Shown: positions 23,410 to 35,570 of the stretch, piece by piece
How positions within the stretch are numbered: position 1 is the first letter of the stretch
Layout of the letters: each line of letters begins with the position of its first letter
Source: Zoroaster sp. YZ-2022
Lineage: Eukaryota > Echinodermata > Asteroidea > Forcipulatida > Zoroasteridae
Assembly: GCA_029582265.1 (NCBI GenBank)
Contig: CM055819.1
Location: 36,907,384-36,971,383, forward strand
Reading direction: 5' to 3'
Length of the DNA: 64,000 nt
Made by a program: the position numbers and the translations under genes
The notes under the pieces: generated by a model
Database searches by the model: none
Told to the model about the DNA's origin: nothing
What the model saw: the letters and a program-made list of their open reading frames with translations, nothing else

Positions 23410-26312
23410 ATGCCTCCCAAAAAAGGTAAATCGGCAGTGTCGCAGAAGAATACGTTGCTATCTTTTTGGAGAAATGCAACAGCCAGGGAATCGCGTGCTA
23501 AAGAGTGCATTTCCGATGACCCAGCTCACGCTGCAACTCAATGCATTGAGCGGGCTGGTGGAAGTGGAACGCAAGATCATGGGGATGCAGCAGGTCGTGT
23601 GGATGTTGAACCTACGCCTAGTAACGTTAATGTTGATGAAACGCAGGCTACGCAGCCAGAGTCTTACGCTGGGGATGCAGGTCGTGTTGAAGTTGAACCT
23701 ACTCCTACATGTAATCCTAGGCCTACTGCGCACATCACAAAAGGAAAGAAAGGAATAAAAGTATACAAGTTTCAAGACATTTGGAGACAAGAAAACAGTT
23801 GGCTTAGGTATAATTGCGGAAAAAATGCCATGTACTGTACAGTGTGTCAAAAATTTGACAAATCCAACAAGCGGAATGTTTTCAGAGATGTCAATGGTCC
23901 AGGGTGTCAATCAATCAGGTATAGTAATGTTGTAGCCCACAACAATAGTGACCAGCATAAAGCAGCTCTAGCGGCGCATGGCGTTTCTAAACTAGATACA
24001 AAAGACAAACCACTTGAAAAAAAATTAACAAAACTTAGCGAAAAAGAAGTGAATAAGATGAAAAAGTACTTCACAACATGTTTTTATATTGCCCAACACT
24101 GCAGACCTTTCTCCGACTTCCCCAATTTAATGGAGCTGCAGCTGCATTTTTGCCAGTAAAGAAACTGCTGATCAGTATGTGTCTTACCGAACTGATAAAA
24201 ATGTAAGGAATTTATTGACTATATAGCAGCTGATGTGTTGGAAACAATGGTCGTGAAACAGCTTGATGACGACAGCTTCATAAGCATACTAGCAGATGGG
24301 AGCACAGATAGGTCAAATACGGAGCAGGAAATAATTTATATCAGTATGTTACAAGACAATAAGCCTGTAACACAATTTGTAACCCTGGCGTCTGTTCCAA
24401 ATGCTACAGGAAAGAACATTGCTGACCAACTAAAAAGTACCTTGGAAAATAAACTGAAACTAACCAACTGGCCGAACAACGTAATTGCTTGCTGTTTTGA
24501 CGGTGCATCTGTCATGCACGGTAAGATCAAAGGTGTTTCAACTTACCTTGCCAAAGCGCAAAAGCATTTATTGGCCATTCATTGTTGTGCCCACAGAATG
24601 GAACTAGCCATTAAAGACATGAACAAGAACGTATCCGAGATTGACGACATGGACGAGGTAATACAACAAACATACAGGATGTACAAACACTCCAGAAAAA
24701 CTGGAATGCTCTGCAAGACATTGCAGGAAAGGACGATTGGGCATAAAGATTAAGAGGCCTGTGAAGGTAGTGGGAACAAGGTGGTTAGCCCACCATCACA
24801 GAGCTTTGTCAGCTTTGGAAAACAATTGGAAGCCAATGGTAGTTCATCTGGAAGATGCAAAGTGGCAGTGATTTAAAAGCAAATAGAGAGAAAGCAGAAG
24901 ACTTGTTGGATAAGCTTAGATCGCTCATGTTTATCTTAATGATGAATTTCATGCTGGTCTACTCAGCATTCATGAAGGAGTTGTCGCTAACCTTGCAGAG
25001 AAATGACACCACAGTTGATACTGTTGTGGATAAAATCCAAGCGGTCAAGATCAAACTGCAGAAGCTGCGAGTCCGAAAGGAGCTACAACAAACTATGGAT
25101 CAGGGGCTTGAAGAGAAGTCTAACCAAGATGGTAGCACTATCATCACATACAAAGGGAGAGACAGTAGGTGTTCCATCCCAACAAGTCCGAGACCAGAAC
25201 TGCTCAATCACAAAGAATGACCACAAAATATATCAAACAGAAGGTCATTGGTATCGCAGAGCAAGTGCTGGATGACACTCTGGACAACTTAGATGGCAGG
25301 TTCAACTCTTTTGTTACCAATAACGTGATACAAGCAGCGGCAATTGTAAACCCGCAGAACTGGCCGGATGATGGTGATGCTTTGACGACTACGGGGAAGC
25401 AGAAATAGGAGAACTATACCATCACTTCAGATCACCACTTGAATCAAGGCACGTTGTTCTAGAAAGCTGCAAGGTTCAGTGGATGGAACTAAAACACTTC
25501 ATAGCTAGACGAAGACGATTAGAAAAACAAGTCAAGACCAAAAAAGCACCATCCAACAAGCGTCCATCTTCAGCAAGTTCATTTCTCCATGTTCATGATA
25601 TGTGGTCAACGATACTTGCCGACCCAGAGCTTGTTTTACGTTTCAGTAGTGTGCTGTCTCTCATTAGAATTGTCTTAGTGTTGCCAGTTCACACTGCTAA
25701 CCTTGAAAGAGGATTCAGCCAAATGAACATTATCATGACCGACACACGTACAAATCTCACAACATCTTCCATCAGCTCCCTATTAATGCTCAAACTCAGC
25801 GGAATAGACTACAAGGATTATGACCCAACAAATGCCATTGTCAAATGGTGCCCATGGAGTTTACCACAAAACAAAAGGCGCAGGCCTCACACAAAACCAT
25901 ATGGTCCCCGTCCAAGCAAGACTGTGAAATTTGCAGATCATGAGGCGATTGCTGAGGCCACCATGGAGCCTAAAGTGACTGAAGTAGCGAGAACTACTCA
26001 TCAGAATCAGATTCAAAATCAGAATCGGACTCAAATAATTCAGATTCATCAGCAGGCTCTGAATCTGGTATTGGCATTCATGTACCTGTACCTACTATCC
26101 ATCGCAGCACTGGTGGTGTTGGTAGAGTAGCTAAACGCACTGCATATTCATCAGGCTCTAAATCCGACAGTGACACTGATATCAAATCTACCCACTGTGG
26201 GTCCCACACCCGTGCTGGAGGTGGATTAGCCAGACTTGCTCGCGAAGCAGCTGCAGAAGATTCTGAATCTGCCTGGGATTATTCAAGCGAGGTCGAGGAT
26301 AGTGATTTCTAA
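23410..26312 (+). pseudogene. hAT transposase, ZNF862-like
   Basis: The ATG at 23410 begins MPPKKGKSAVSQKNTLLSFW. A TTF/BED-like zinc region follows (WLRYNCGKNAMYCTVCQKF ... HNNSDQHKAAL). After frame breaks near 24130-24220 the catalytic region reads ILADGSTDRSNTEQEI and CCFDGASVMHGKIKGV, then HCCAHRMELAIKD. Another shift leads to GTRWLAHHHRALSALE. The hAT dimerisation domain appears at about 25670-25850 (VLPVHTANLERGFSQMN, then RTNLTTSSISSLLMLKL). A Ser/Asp-rich tail in a further frame ends at the TAA at 26310-26312. An AATAAA follows at 26403. This is close to the ZNF862/KIAA-type hAT group. At least four frameshifts make it inactive. Confidence 0.85.
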
Positions 26313-26669
26313 GTTCAAGGGGTGAGTATCGCAGCACACGGGGTAAGTCATTACATTAGTCATTGATATGATCTATTGTGAACACTTTCATATCCAAAAG
26401 AAATAAAATGCTCTAAAAAGGTAACAGACGATCTTAAATTAAGAACGACCCATCTTAAATTAAGAATGACTTGTGGTTAACACAAATTGTATTTATTATT
26501 TATGAAACAAAACAAACATACATGTGTACATGTATATACAAACAATCTGCCAACTAGCAGCAGTCAACAAACAGTCAAATACCTTCTAATGTAACCAGTA
26601 ACAACACTTTTTTGGTTATGACTATGTGACCGATAAATCACAATATAAATGTGTCGATTTGCCAAAAAA

Positions 26670-26750
26670 AATGGTGCATGTAACTTTTTGTTGGTGCATG
26701 TAGATTTTTTGGTCTGCATGCACCAGTGCATGTAGCTTTTTTTTGGTAAA
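26670..26750 (+). repeat. Right subterminal repeats of the hAT element
   Basis: GGTGCATGTAACTTTTTG, GGTGCATGTAGATTTTTTGG and GTGCATGTAGCTTTTTT lie just inside the right TIR, in the same orientation as the left-end copies. Confidence 0.7.
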
Positions 26751-26998
26751 ACGAACGCTGTGCACCCTATGGCTCGTTCACCGAGGAGCAGGTCGAGTTA
26801 ATATATGGAGAATTGGTAAAAGAATTCGCAGGAAACAACACAAATGTAAGTATTAGGATCCGGGAAGATCCAACTGTCCGACTAACATTAACATTAGATC
26901 CGGGGATGTGTGTTCTACCAATTTCCCTTGGCAAATGCATATAACTAATAGCTTATGTCCCATTAGGACCAATGTAAATCAAAACAGCTTTCATGATC

Positions 26999-27480
26999 AA
27001 TTGATTTAATTTTGCCCTCACACTGACGTGTGTATAGCACTGTATAATCAGTGCTTTCCGAGTCTCTGTGAAAAACTACACATGCGGGACTCCGGCAGGA
27101 TTCGAACCCACGACCTCCTGCTTACTAGTGCAGACATCTTAACCTCTCGACCACCAAGCTTGCCCGATGGCGATTGGCTGGCTAGAATTTTATATAGCAG
27201 CGGATTTTGCGATATATATAGGTTGGTGAATATATCGCAGAACCCGCTGCTATATAGGATTCTAGCCAGCCAATTGCCATCGGCCAAACTCGGTGGTCAA
27301 GAGGTTAAGACATCTGCACTAGTAAACAGGTCGTGGGTTTGAATCCCACCCGAGTCCCGCATGTGTAGTTTGTCACAGAGACTCAGAAAGCACCGAGTAT
27401 ACAGTGCTATACACACGTCGGTGTTAGGGCAAAATTAAATCAATTTTTTATTTCCCGGCGCAAGAATTTACCCAACCTAT
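26999..27480. mobile_element. tRNA-derived fold-back element, 13-bp target duplication
   Basis: The two halves are inverted copies over about 200 bp each: from TTGATTTAATTTTGCCC through the GCACTGTAT and ACTACACATGCGGGACTC blocks to GGCTGGCTAGAATT. Each arm holds a tRNA-like unit with an A box (TGGTCGAGAGG or close) and a B box (GGTTCGAATCC; GGTTTGAATCC in the other). AGCTTTCATGATC (13 bp) lies at 26986-26998 and 27481-27493, flanking the element. A direct duplication of this length suits retroposition more than cut-and-paste transposition. Confidence 0.8.
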
Positions 27481-27649
27481 AGCTTTCATGATCTTATTCA
27501 ATTCTTTTTTCTTTTTTAATTTCAGTATCTGGAATACATTTCCAAGGTTTTGCTGCCAGAGGCATTTGAAAGAGTGACCATGCAGGGCCTAAAGATACAA
27601 ATGTAGGATTGCAAGAAGCTCAAGAGATTTTAAGTGTTGTAACAAATTA

Positions 27650-28638
27650 AGAAATGTATTTCTAAGTATTCCCGGAAAGAATGTCGTATCCGGCCGCCAC
27701 TTTTTAAGGGCTTTTTTGGAATTTTTTTGGCAATCACTAACCCAGTAAAAAAAAATGTGTTTCCTTTATTAACAGCTAAGCCTGGGAGATGAGTATGATT
27801 AATAGAGTACATGCGATTAGTGATTTGTATTCCCTGTGTACCATTGTGAATGCATTGTGCAGTTTCCACACATCCCAACTATATACTGTAATACTAAATG
27901 ACCTGTCAATCAACATCGATTGAACTCTCAAAGTGCATGGAAATCTGTAGTCTTTGTTCAAGACGTTCTTTTGCACAACACCTAACGGCGCCCGCAAGTT
28001 CAATGGTTTTTTTGTAAATCCATAAAAAACAAAAACAAACAAAAAATAAATTCCAAAAAAAAACCAGAATGATTGTTTTATCTAACAAAATATGTTAATA
28101 TAGTCTATGTAATATCTATGTTATATAGTACGGTTAATATTTGTACAATTTTTCATGTTTATCTGTTTTGTGAGAATATAAAGGAGGTAACTTCCAGTAC
28201 AAAGGTGGTTTATTTTCTAATAAGAGTCTTCCCCCTGGTTATTTCACTGGTTATTTCACTGTCTTAAATTAAGCTGTGTAGACCGATGTTTGTTTATTTA
28301 AGCCAAAGCTTGCATCTGTACTTAAAGTGCCGTTAGAAAAGTAGGTTCTGACCCACTGTTTGGAAGATTTTTTGGCAGTTTATCTTTAATTGTTTATTAT
28401 TAAAGTAAATATTTTTTGTTTAAGTGACAAGAAAATCCCCCAAAAGCGACTTTTCTGAAGCACTCATGACGCATTGCTGTTGAAAACAAAGGTCACAAGC
28501 CATTTTCCGTGACGTCGAGAATTAGACTGACTAACTCTGGTACCTGACCTCACTACAACAAAGCCGTGCGTATGCATGCATTTTGTGTGTGATCGGTCCG
28601 ATTGCATCGTAACACACGCATTGTGTATGTATTTTAAC
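27650..28638. other. No gene seen
   Basis: AT-rich sequence with chance ORFs in both strands. Confidence 0.4.
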
Positions 28639-28866
28639 ATGGCCGAGTCAGACGGTAGTCACGAAAGTTGGGAAGAAAACAGCATAGATTCGGAAGGTTT
28701 CACTCAAGAAAGCGACATGTCTGGAGATTCGTCAGATATCGATATTGCAGATCCAAACGTCAATGGTGAGGAAACAGAAACAGTTCGGGGAGCCGAGCCG
28801 TATCGGTATGGACCCCTTAGTTTTAGTGAGCAGGCCAGCATCATACACTTAATTAGTGCCCTTTAG
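28639..28866 (+). pseudogene. Acidic N-terminal fragment, possibly P2X7-tail-like family
   Basis: ATG at 28639 in good context (AACATGG). The product is rich in Ser, Asp and Glu (MAESDGSHESWEENSIDSEG), then reaches AEPYRYGPLSF and stops after about 75 residues. An acidic leader followed by EPYRFEP is the usual start of repeated invertebrate proteins that carry a P2X7 C-terminal-like cysteine domain. That domain is absent here, so the match rests on the short EPYRYGP motif. It could be a first exon or a truncated copy. Confidence 0.3.
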
Positions 28867-29699
28867 TTAAGTGAAGACACCAGCTGCTTTGAAAGTATCT
28901 CCTGGAATAATCAGTGTTTCGTTTTTTAAATTATGTTTTTAATTATAAGATATGAGTTTATATTATTTTAGAAATCTAGTTGGTAATGTTAACTTTATCT
29001 ATACCTTTAAAGTATACGTTTGAGAAAGTTTGGATGAAGCTCATAATTATTAGTTTCTTGGATTTTGCATATTTTTCAGTTTTATAAGTTTTTATTTTTG
29101 TCTCAAGGAGGTTCAAGACTATTGATTGCTATTTAGTTTTTCCTGACACCACTTAAGTAAGGGATGTTCAGCATTCACTGTGAAGGGGGTCAAACAACAT
29201 GTCAACTACTTGGTGGATGAGGGAGTGACAATATCCAAGGGCAGCAATGCAGCTATGTTATAGAAAATTCACTATAGGCAATCGTGCTCGGGCCGTTAGG
29301 CTGGTGGTGTAATGCGAGAGTTGAGGGAAAAGATAATGGTGCGGAATTTGGATTTCTTTTCCTGGCTTTCTTGTACATGACCTTCGACTGAGAGAAAGTT
29401 CTTTTCCGGTATGATACCCGGGGTAAAGACATACACTTTACCTCATGTAAGAGCACTATGTTTTGGACAGTTCGCAAGTGTAAAACTAAGTTGTTGATAG
29501 ACAAACTTATTGTAGACAGCCAAAAGAAAACGGTCATTTAAAAAAAGGAGGGGGGGGGGGGAAATAGAGACAGGGCCAAGGACGGGATTTTTAAACAAGA
29601 GAAGACATAAACATCTTGCTACTTCAACTATGCATAATGAATGCTTGGTGCAATTCTCAACATACACATAATGGAATACCATAATGGAGCAAGTGACAT

Positions 29700-29972
29700 T
29701 CATATGCAACAAAGGTAGACAAAACCATCGATTCCCATTCAGCATTAATGGTTGCGTACAAGTGCAACCAAACGCCACACTTATTTAATAAAGGACAGGG
29801 ACTCATTGATAGATTTCTACTGATGGTGCCCAACTGTTTGAGACCAAGCCCAACAAATACTTGCGAGGTACATGTAGCAACCAAAGTAAAAGATTGGCTT
29901 TTTTTCTCGATATGTATTTTTTTTATCACACCGTCATTTGAGACTAATTCTCTCGAATTAACAGACATCTGA
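29700..29972 (+). pseudogene. Possible DUF3987-like fragment
   Basis: The plus frame reads VAYKCNQTPHLFNKGQGLID then RFLLMVPNCLRPSPTNTCEV. A G-x-x-x-R-F-L-x-x-x-P-x-x-x-R-P pattern resembles part of DUF3987-type proteins. The sequence just upstream (29160-29540) is frame-broken and may belong to it. The evidence is one short motif, so the call is weak. Confidence 0.22.
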
Positions 29973-29980
29973 GCATTACT

Positions 29981-30301
29981 ATGGAAGTAGACACACCACA
30001 AAAGCATGTATTCTCATTTTTGGAGCGAGTGGCAAGAGAAATTAATGTGTCCAAAGGAAAGGCTTGTTTGGCCCTAGTCAGAAAATTAAACGAACGGTCG
30101 CAATGTCTCCATGAAAACAGAGAGAGACTAAGAAAAATAACCAAGGACTTAGAGACAACACACTCAGAAATACTGATGGCGGAACAAGACATAAAACATC
30201 TAGAATCTATGGTAGAGGAGGGCGTGCCTGCTCATGTTTGGAGCCAGTGGCAAGAGAAACTAATGTGTCCAAAGGAAAGGCTCGTTCATCATCGGGACTA
30301 G
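29981..30301 (+). CDS. Unrecognised coiled-coil ORF, 106 codons
   Basis: Starts MEVDTPQKHVFSFLERVARE and has a charged helical centre (NERSQCLHENRERLRKITKD, then LETTHSEILMAEQDIKHLES) with heptad-like spacing. About 50 bases near 30017-30070 are repeated near 30238-30290, but the second copy is read in another frame, giving unrelated residues. No family recognised. It could be the first exon of a larger gene or a decayed repeat. Confidence 0.3.
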   Translation: MEVDTPQKHVFSFLERVAREINVSKGKACLALVRKLNERSQCLHENRERLRKITKDLETTHSEILMAEQDIKHLESMVEEGVPAHVWSQWQEKLMCPKERLVHHRD

Positions 30302-33300
30302 GCAAAAAGATCTTCTGCTCTTTTTCTGATTCACTGACAAGACTATCTCCAAGCCTGTTATTCTCGACTATTCTGTACCCCAAGGCTCCGTACTAAGCCC
30401 ACAGCAGGGTTGGCAAATTTTTTTATTTAAAAAAAAATCTGATTTTTTAAAATTTAAATAACTTTCAAAATATTTATATGTCTCAAAATTTATCTAAATC
30501 TTCCCACGCACTCTTTTACACCCAAACAACAAGGAGTTTTCAGGTTCCTATAATACCCATGATCCACAAAACGCAATTCAGTATGTGGATAATTACCATG
30601 TAGGCCAACAAAATTGGACAAGATGAGTAGGCATAAGCGTCTGATTGGGTCACTTAATATGCAAATTCATGCAAAAAAGGGGAGGGGCTTAAGATAACGA
30701 GGGCATTGTGTGTCCTCAAAAAGTTAAGCCGTAAACTTTAAGTTATTGTCTATGATGTGATCCTTAAGTTAAAGATTGTGGCGTGTGCTCCGTAAAAAAA
30801 AAACTCGGAAAGGCGTACAAGTACATTTGGTCCCTGGTACGAAAATTAGATTCAACGAAATATATTATGAAGTATAGCAGTCACCATGGTTGTTACCAGA
30901 GAACTTGCAGATACTCTAGAATTGCCAGACATTGAATTCTTTTGAGTTTTTTTTATTAAGTTGACTGATGATAAAAAAAGATATTCTAATGCAAAGATTA
31001 CATCAACTTTTGGTGGTTGATCAACTCAGTATCAAACATGAATATAATCGGCACCAGATGATTTTGACCAATTCAGTATCGAGAATGACCAATCCAAGTA
31101 TCAGACACAAGACGTATGCTTTGACTTGGATCTACTGGGAACTGTTGGCTATGGTGATCAGCAAGCCGGACCAGACGGAATTGAAAACGGATTTACATGT
31201 ATGCGAGATATTAGAGTTGTTTAGTTGTAAATAAAAATAAAGATAACACTTTTCTAGTAAACAGTGAAGTCTTAGAACGCTATCGTGAACATTGAATCCC
31301 CTCACCCCTTCATAGTTTTTATAAAATCCAAACGTGAAATAATAAATAAAATGTATCAATAACCACAAATACGGATCACAATTTCTTGGACTTGTATATA
31401 TCCAGCATACTCCTGACGCATCTTTGTTCATGTTGTCTGCCCTCAATGAGGATTATCAGCTTATGGCTCAGACCAATTGAGGTGCACCATTGTCCCCAGC
31501 TGGCCACCTATAGAATTTTTCCATTTCTCCGTTGAAACCTGTAACCCCCTGACCCCTTGGTGCCATCTTAGCTATAACAGAATAAAAAAGGGTAAAATAT
31601 ACAAACCTATGCTATCAATATTCAGCCATTCCGGTCCCATCCCTCAGTACTTGGACGGGTCCGACGATGCGTTTCACGGGGATACATCATGGCGGACCCG
31701 GTAAACACTTGTCCCAGTACATGTGCTTCCCCACCTCCCCTGTCTATTCGGGCGGACCTGGTCACGCATTTCACGGGGATACCTCATGCCTGGACCCGCA
31801 CTTGTTCCCTTACATACCATAACCTCTCGCTTCCCAGCAAAACAATTTTCTTTCATAAATTTGTTACCGCTATTGTAAACCCTGTGTGACTTCATTCATC
31901 ATTTGTAATCGGCACAATCATACCCATTGCCACTGACGGTTGACGTCTGTTTTGCAATGGATATTTATTCCACTCTGCCGGTGGAGGTATATTGACGTCC
32001 AAGACCGATGAAAGGAAACCGCCCGTAGCGGGCGGATTACCGAAGGGAAATTGAAAATAGCGCCCCCAACAATGTTGGAATGGGTGTATTGATGTTTTCA
32101 AGGAGAGTACTATAAAATTTTACTGGGAATAACACTGATTTTCCATGAAAAATAATACCACGTAGAGGCACAGTAATTATTTTTTAATACCGACATGAAG
32201 AAATTTTGGTTAAGGGCAATTCCATGAAAACATGGACATGGCCTTAAAAATTGAAAGAAACCTGTAGAGATCACCTGGATAGCTACATAAAATAGCTTTA
32301 TTATATTAAAAATATATTTTGTTTTAATATGGTCGAACTATACATCAAATTAAAGGTCTTGATGGGAGAAAGTCAATGGTTTATGAGTTATGCCCTCCCA
32401 AAGACACCATACACCTGGTACTCTTTTGGTCGTCAATGGAGTCAAAGTGATTGTTAAGTTATAACCATCCATACTATTCATTTTTAGTTAAAATTTAGTC
32501 GAACTTTACTTTGATTTAAAGCTCTTGATGCATGAATTACAAAAATGCAAACAGAATTCTCACAGGTGCTACCATTCTGGAGTTACATCCTCTCTATAAG
32601 ATACTATACTCATGTAACTTTTCTGGTTGTCTGTTATTTCGCTTCTGTAACCAGGGTGGAACAGCAACTACTTAAGTGAAAGAAATGCCTCCAGATATTC
32701 CCTAATATCAGCATCTAAAGCCAACTAAAATACATTTGTTTGTCATTAAATGGACGTTTTTACAAGTTTTATTCATAAAAAGAGTGAATTACTGAGGCAA
32801 ACATCAAAGCGCATCATCCCTTAATCGGAACCCTGGCCTAGCCCTAACCCTAGCATATCACTCCAGAGATTCTATCAATATCATCGATGCCATCATTAGC
32901 CTTTTCAAGGCTTAATTAAAATCTCCACAAAGCGCATGCGCAATCTCGCGCAGGAACAAAATCAAAGTTTTCTTACTTAAAGGAACAAGGAATTTACTAA
33001 TATAGGTTTAAAAGCATCCCCATGTTCTGTAAGTCTAAATTCCTTTATAAAAAGTTGAAAATTTAATCAAATTTTGGCCAAAAAAAGGCAAAAAATTCAT
33101 AAAAACCTTATTTCCTCACTGATTGAGATGGAACAAAAAGCATCACGAACCTCCCTATCCTATCCCTATCAATAGATGGCAGTATTTTTCTATTTAGAAG
33201 TCAAGAGAGGGCAGTATTAATCAAAAACGGTGACCCCAATGAAAAATGTAATTTGTCTCAAAATAGCCGCGCTCATGGTAGTCTTCCCGGTAACCATGCT

Positions 33301-33998
33301 CTGAATCTTTTTGTTTTCTGGAATTTTTTTTATATACATGTATATGCCTATTAAAAAAGATGAGGGTTTTATTAACTTGGAAGAGTGATTTGAAGTTCAG
33401 ATGGCATGTTAGGATGGAGCAACATTCATTTAAAAACCTAATTTTTGTGTGTCACCAGAATAGGAAATGTCAATATCGCGCTACCTCTAAATCTAACAAA
33501 GCTACATAAAAACTGGTAATTTTAATTTAAGATAATTATACAATAAAAAAAAAGACATAAATGCAATGACATGAATGAGAAAAAGTGAAGCTGCAGTGTA
33601 GAGAGGGAGCTTTTGAGGGGCACAAACCACTAGTAAATAAATTGACTGACGTGGCCTCCCGCACCGGTCGGCATGCCGTCGCGATCGTGTAGGGGCCGGG
33701 ACTGCATGCTACTTTTTACGGTGAGAAAATCTTTTATTTTGTAAATCCATTTATGTATAACAAAGTTCATACCTTTCTGGATAACGTCGGTCATTATTGC
33801 AACCCAAAACAGCACAATGATCACCACCTCCCATCGAAAACAAACTGTAAGAAAAGTGACAACTATTGCTAAAAATAAACAGTATAGTGTACATGTGTTG
33901 TAAATAATTTTTTCACTGCCGCGTGATGGCGCTGTTGCTCCAATTGTAAACCCATGATCCTTTGCGGTTTGTATTAGCGATAAACCTTATAACCAGTC
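30302..33998. other. No gene seen
   Basis: About 3.7 kb without a supported gene, RNA or mobile element. Short open frames at 30968-31234, 31132-31446 and 31674-31895 have no recognisable features. Confidence 0.4.
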
Positions 33999-34064
33999 AA
34001 CTTGCTCCCTGGCAAACTCACCCCCTGGCAAACTCGCCCCCAACGAACTCACCCCCCGTAATAT
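33999..34064 (-). repeat. Short C-rich array (GGGGGCGAGTTTG family)
   Basis: Three to four copies of CCCCCTGGCAAACTC-like units. The reverse complement matches the longer G-rich array at 47353-47560. Confidence 0.7.
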
Positions 34065-34065
34065 T

Positions 34066-34419
34066 TTGGCACATCTCACGCTAGTGAGATTGTATAAGGG
34101 AGTAAATAAACATTATAAAGGCAGGATATATGGGGACAAACCTATTTTAATGAATTATAATTTATTAGGCGCTATTGAGACTGATTTAGTACAAATAAAA
34201 CTGAGTAAATCAAACACAGGGCCTATACAAATAACTTCAATGGGCGTTTTATTTAACAAAAATAATAAAGTTACAATTTATTTTACTATGCACAGTGAAA
34301 AATGGCCTACTGTACATGAAATGGCACGGAGCGGCCGCGAGAGGGCCACGCAGCCACCTCATTATATGACGTCATACGCGTCACGGATACTCGCCATATA
34401 TGGCAATTTTCATGAATGA
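34066..34419 (+). CDS. Unrecognised ORF, 117 codons
   Basis: Open frame beginning MAHLTLVRLYKGVNKHYKGR with no domain, signal or repeat that I recognise. It starts inside the end of the C-rich array. It may be chance. Confidence 0.15.
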   Translation: MAHLTLVRLYKGVNKHYKGRIYGDKPILMNYNLLGAIETDLVQIKLSKSNTGPIQITSMGVLFNKNNKVTIYFTMHSEKWPTVHEMARSGRERATQPPHYMTSYASRILAIYGNFHE

Positions 34420-35509
34420 AATTGCCGCGCATGTGCATATACTTGCCATGAGTCATTCGCTGCGTTTTTACTTCGATAGAGCTCGTGACGATCTTTCCAA
34501 TGGTACCAAAATCTTACGATTTTGGCATTTTCTTCGATTTTTTTTATTTCAACCTGAGGATCAACAACTTACGGATTCGTTGCTAATATTGTGAGTTTCG
34601 TAAGTTATATTTTTGTTACCATCTTAGTATGAAACCGCACCACCCTCCAAATGTGTTCGGGATGTATTATATAATCATTGACAACATGTATTATATGTAT
34701 GGGATGGATGGATGGATTGAGTGTGCCGCGGGATTATGCATGGAATTGTCATGCGCTGGATGGGGATTTTGATGTGCACGTCTGTGCGTGCGTGGTGTGC
34801 ATAGTTGTTTGCGCTTGCGTGTACATTTTGACCACAGAACGGTTGTTGACCTTCGGCCGGGTAAGGGATGCAACTGCAAAGCAGTTCTAATAATTGGATT
34901 GGAAGATTGCAAATGCAAAGATTGGAATGCAAAGAGATGCAGCATCTGGATTGAATTGAGCTAGTGTGTGTTTGCATCTGGGTTGGCTGATTCAGATTTA
35001 GACTTCTTTTGATTTATATATCTACATGTATGAACATTTTCAAGACATTTAACTCTGATTATTGTTATCACTGACGTAAAAAATAGATCTAGATTCTAGA
35101 TTCTAGAGGAAGTTTTGATTTAGAAACAGAAACAATACATTCAAAGCAAAGAAATACTTAGGAAATTCAAAGTAGACAATTCAAAACAAATACATAGGAA
35201 ATTCAAAATTAAGGAATAAAAAAAAATAGAATATGAATAAAAAATGAAGTTGAAAACATTAAAAAGTTTACAAAAGAAATACAAAAATCTTAAGAAAAAC
35301 TTGTTAACTGGAAACATTAACTTAATGCTAATATTTGTAATTACCTCTGATTCAAATTCAGTATGGTTAAACAGGTGAAGCTTAGATCTAAATCATGATC
35401 ATGATTTGGGGTTACGTTGTTGGATGATTTAAACTGGTAATTGAGCTGATCACAATTTCAATCATAGTTTAAAATAATACCAATAGATAGATTTCCTGAA
35501 AAAATGATT

Positions 35510-35570
<61 letters not shown>

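Larger units (their letters stand above)
22717..26760 (+). mobile_element. hAT element, 4044 bp, TIRs and 8-bp target duplication
   Basis: Left end CAGCGTTCGATTTACC and right end GGTAAAACGAACGCTG are inverted repeats with one mismatch. TGCACCCT is duplicated outside (22709-22716 and 26761-26768). Both ends carry clustered copies of a subterminal GTGCATGTAACTTTT-type motif. The single transposase gene between them is frame-broken, so the element is structurally complete but not autonomous. Confidence 0.95.
22696..27649 (+). pseudogene. Spliced small gene interrupted by a hAT element
   Basis: An acceptor (CTTACAG, ending 22695) opens a 98-bp exon made of 22696-22716 plus 26769-26845, with the hAT element and its duplicated 8-mer between. 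Removing the insert gives 32 open codons, including SFTEEQVELIYGELVKEF, ending at a donor (GTAAGT at 26846). The next exon starts at 27526 after a strong acceptor (TTTAATTTCAG) and continues in phase with YLEYISKVLLPEAFERV. After a frameshift near 27585 it ends GLQEAQEILSVVTN before TAA. The LLPEA plus EAxxIL tail resembles C-termini of a group of small BEN/CCDC-type proteins, but I cannot name it. An upstream candidate exon (22443-22543) does not join in phase. Confidence 0.6.

Noticed and set aside
27090..27360. Two tRNA genes
   Set aside because: A and B boxes are good but the units are arms of a palindrome inside a flanked insertion, so they are tRNA-derived repeats.
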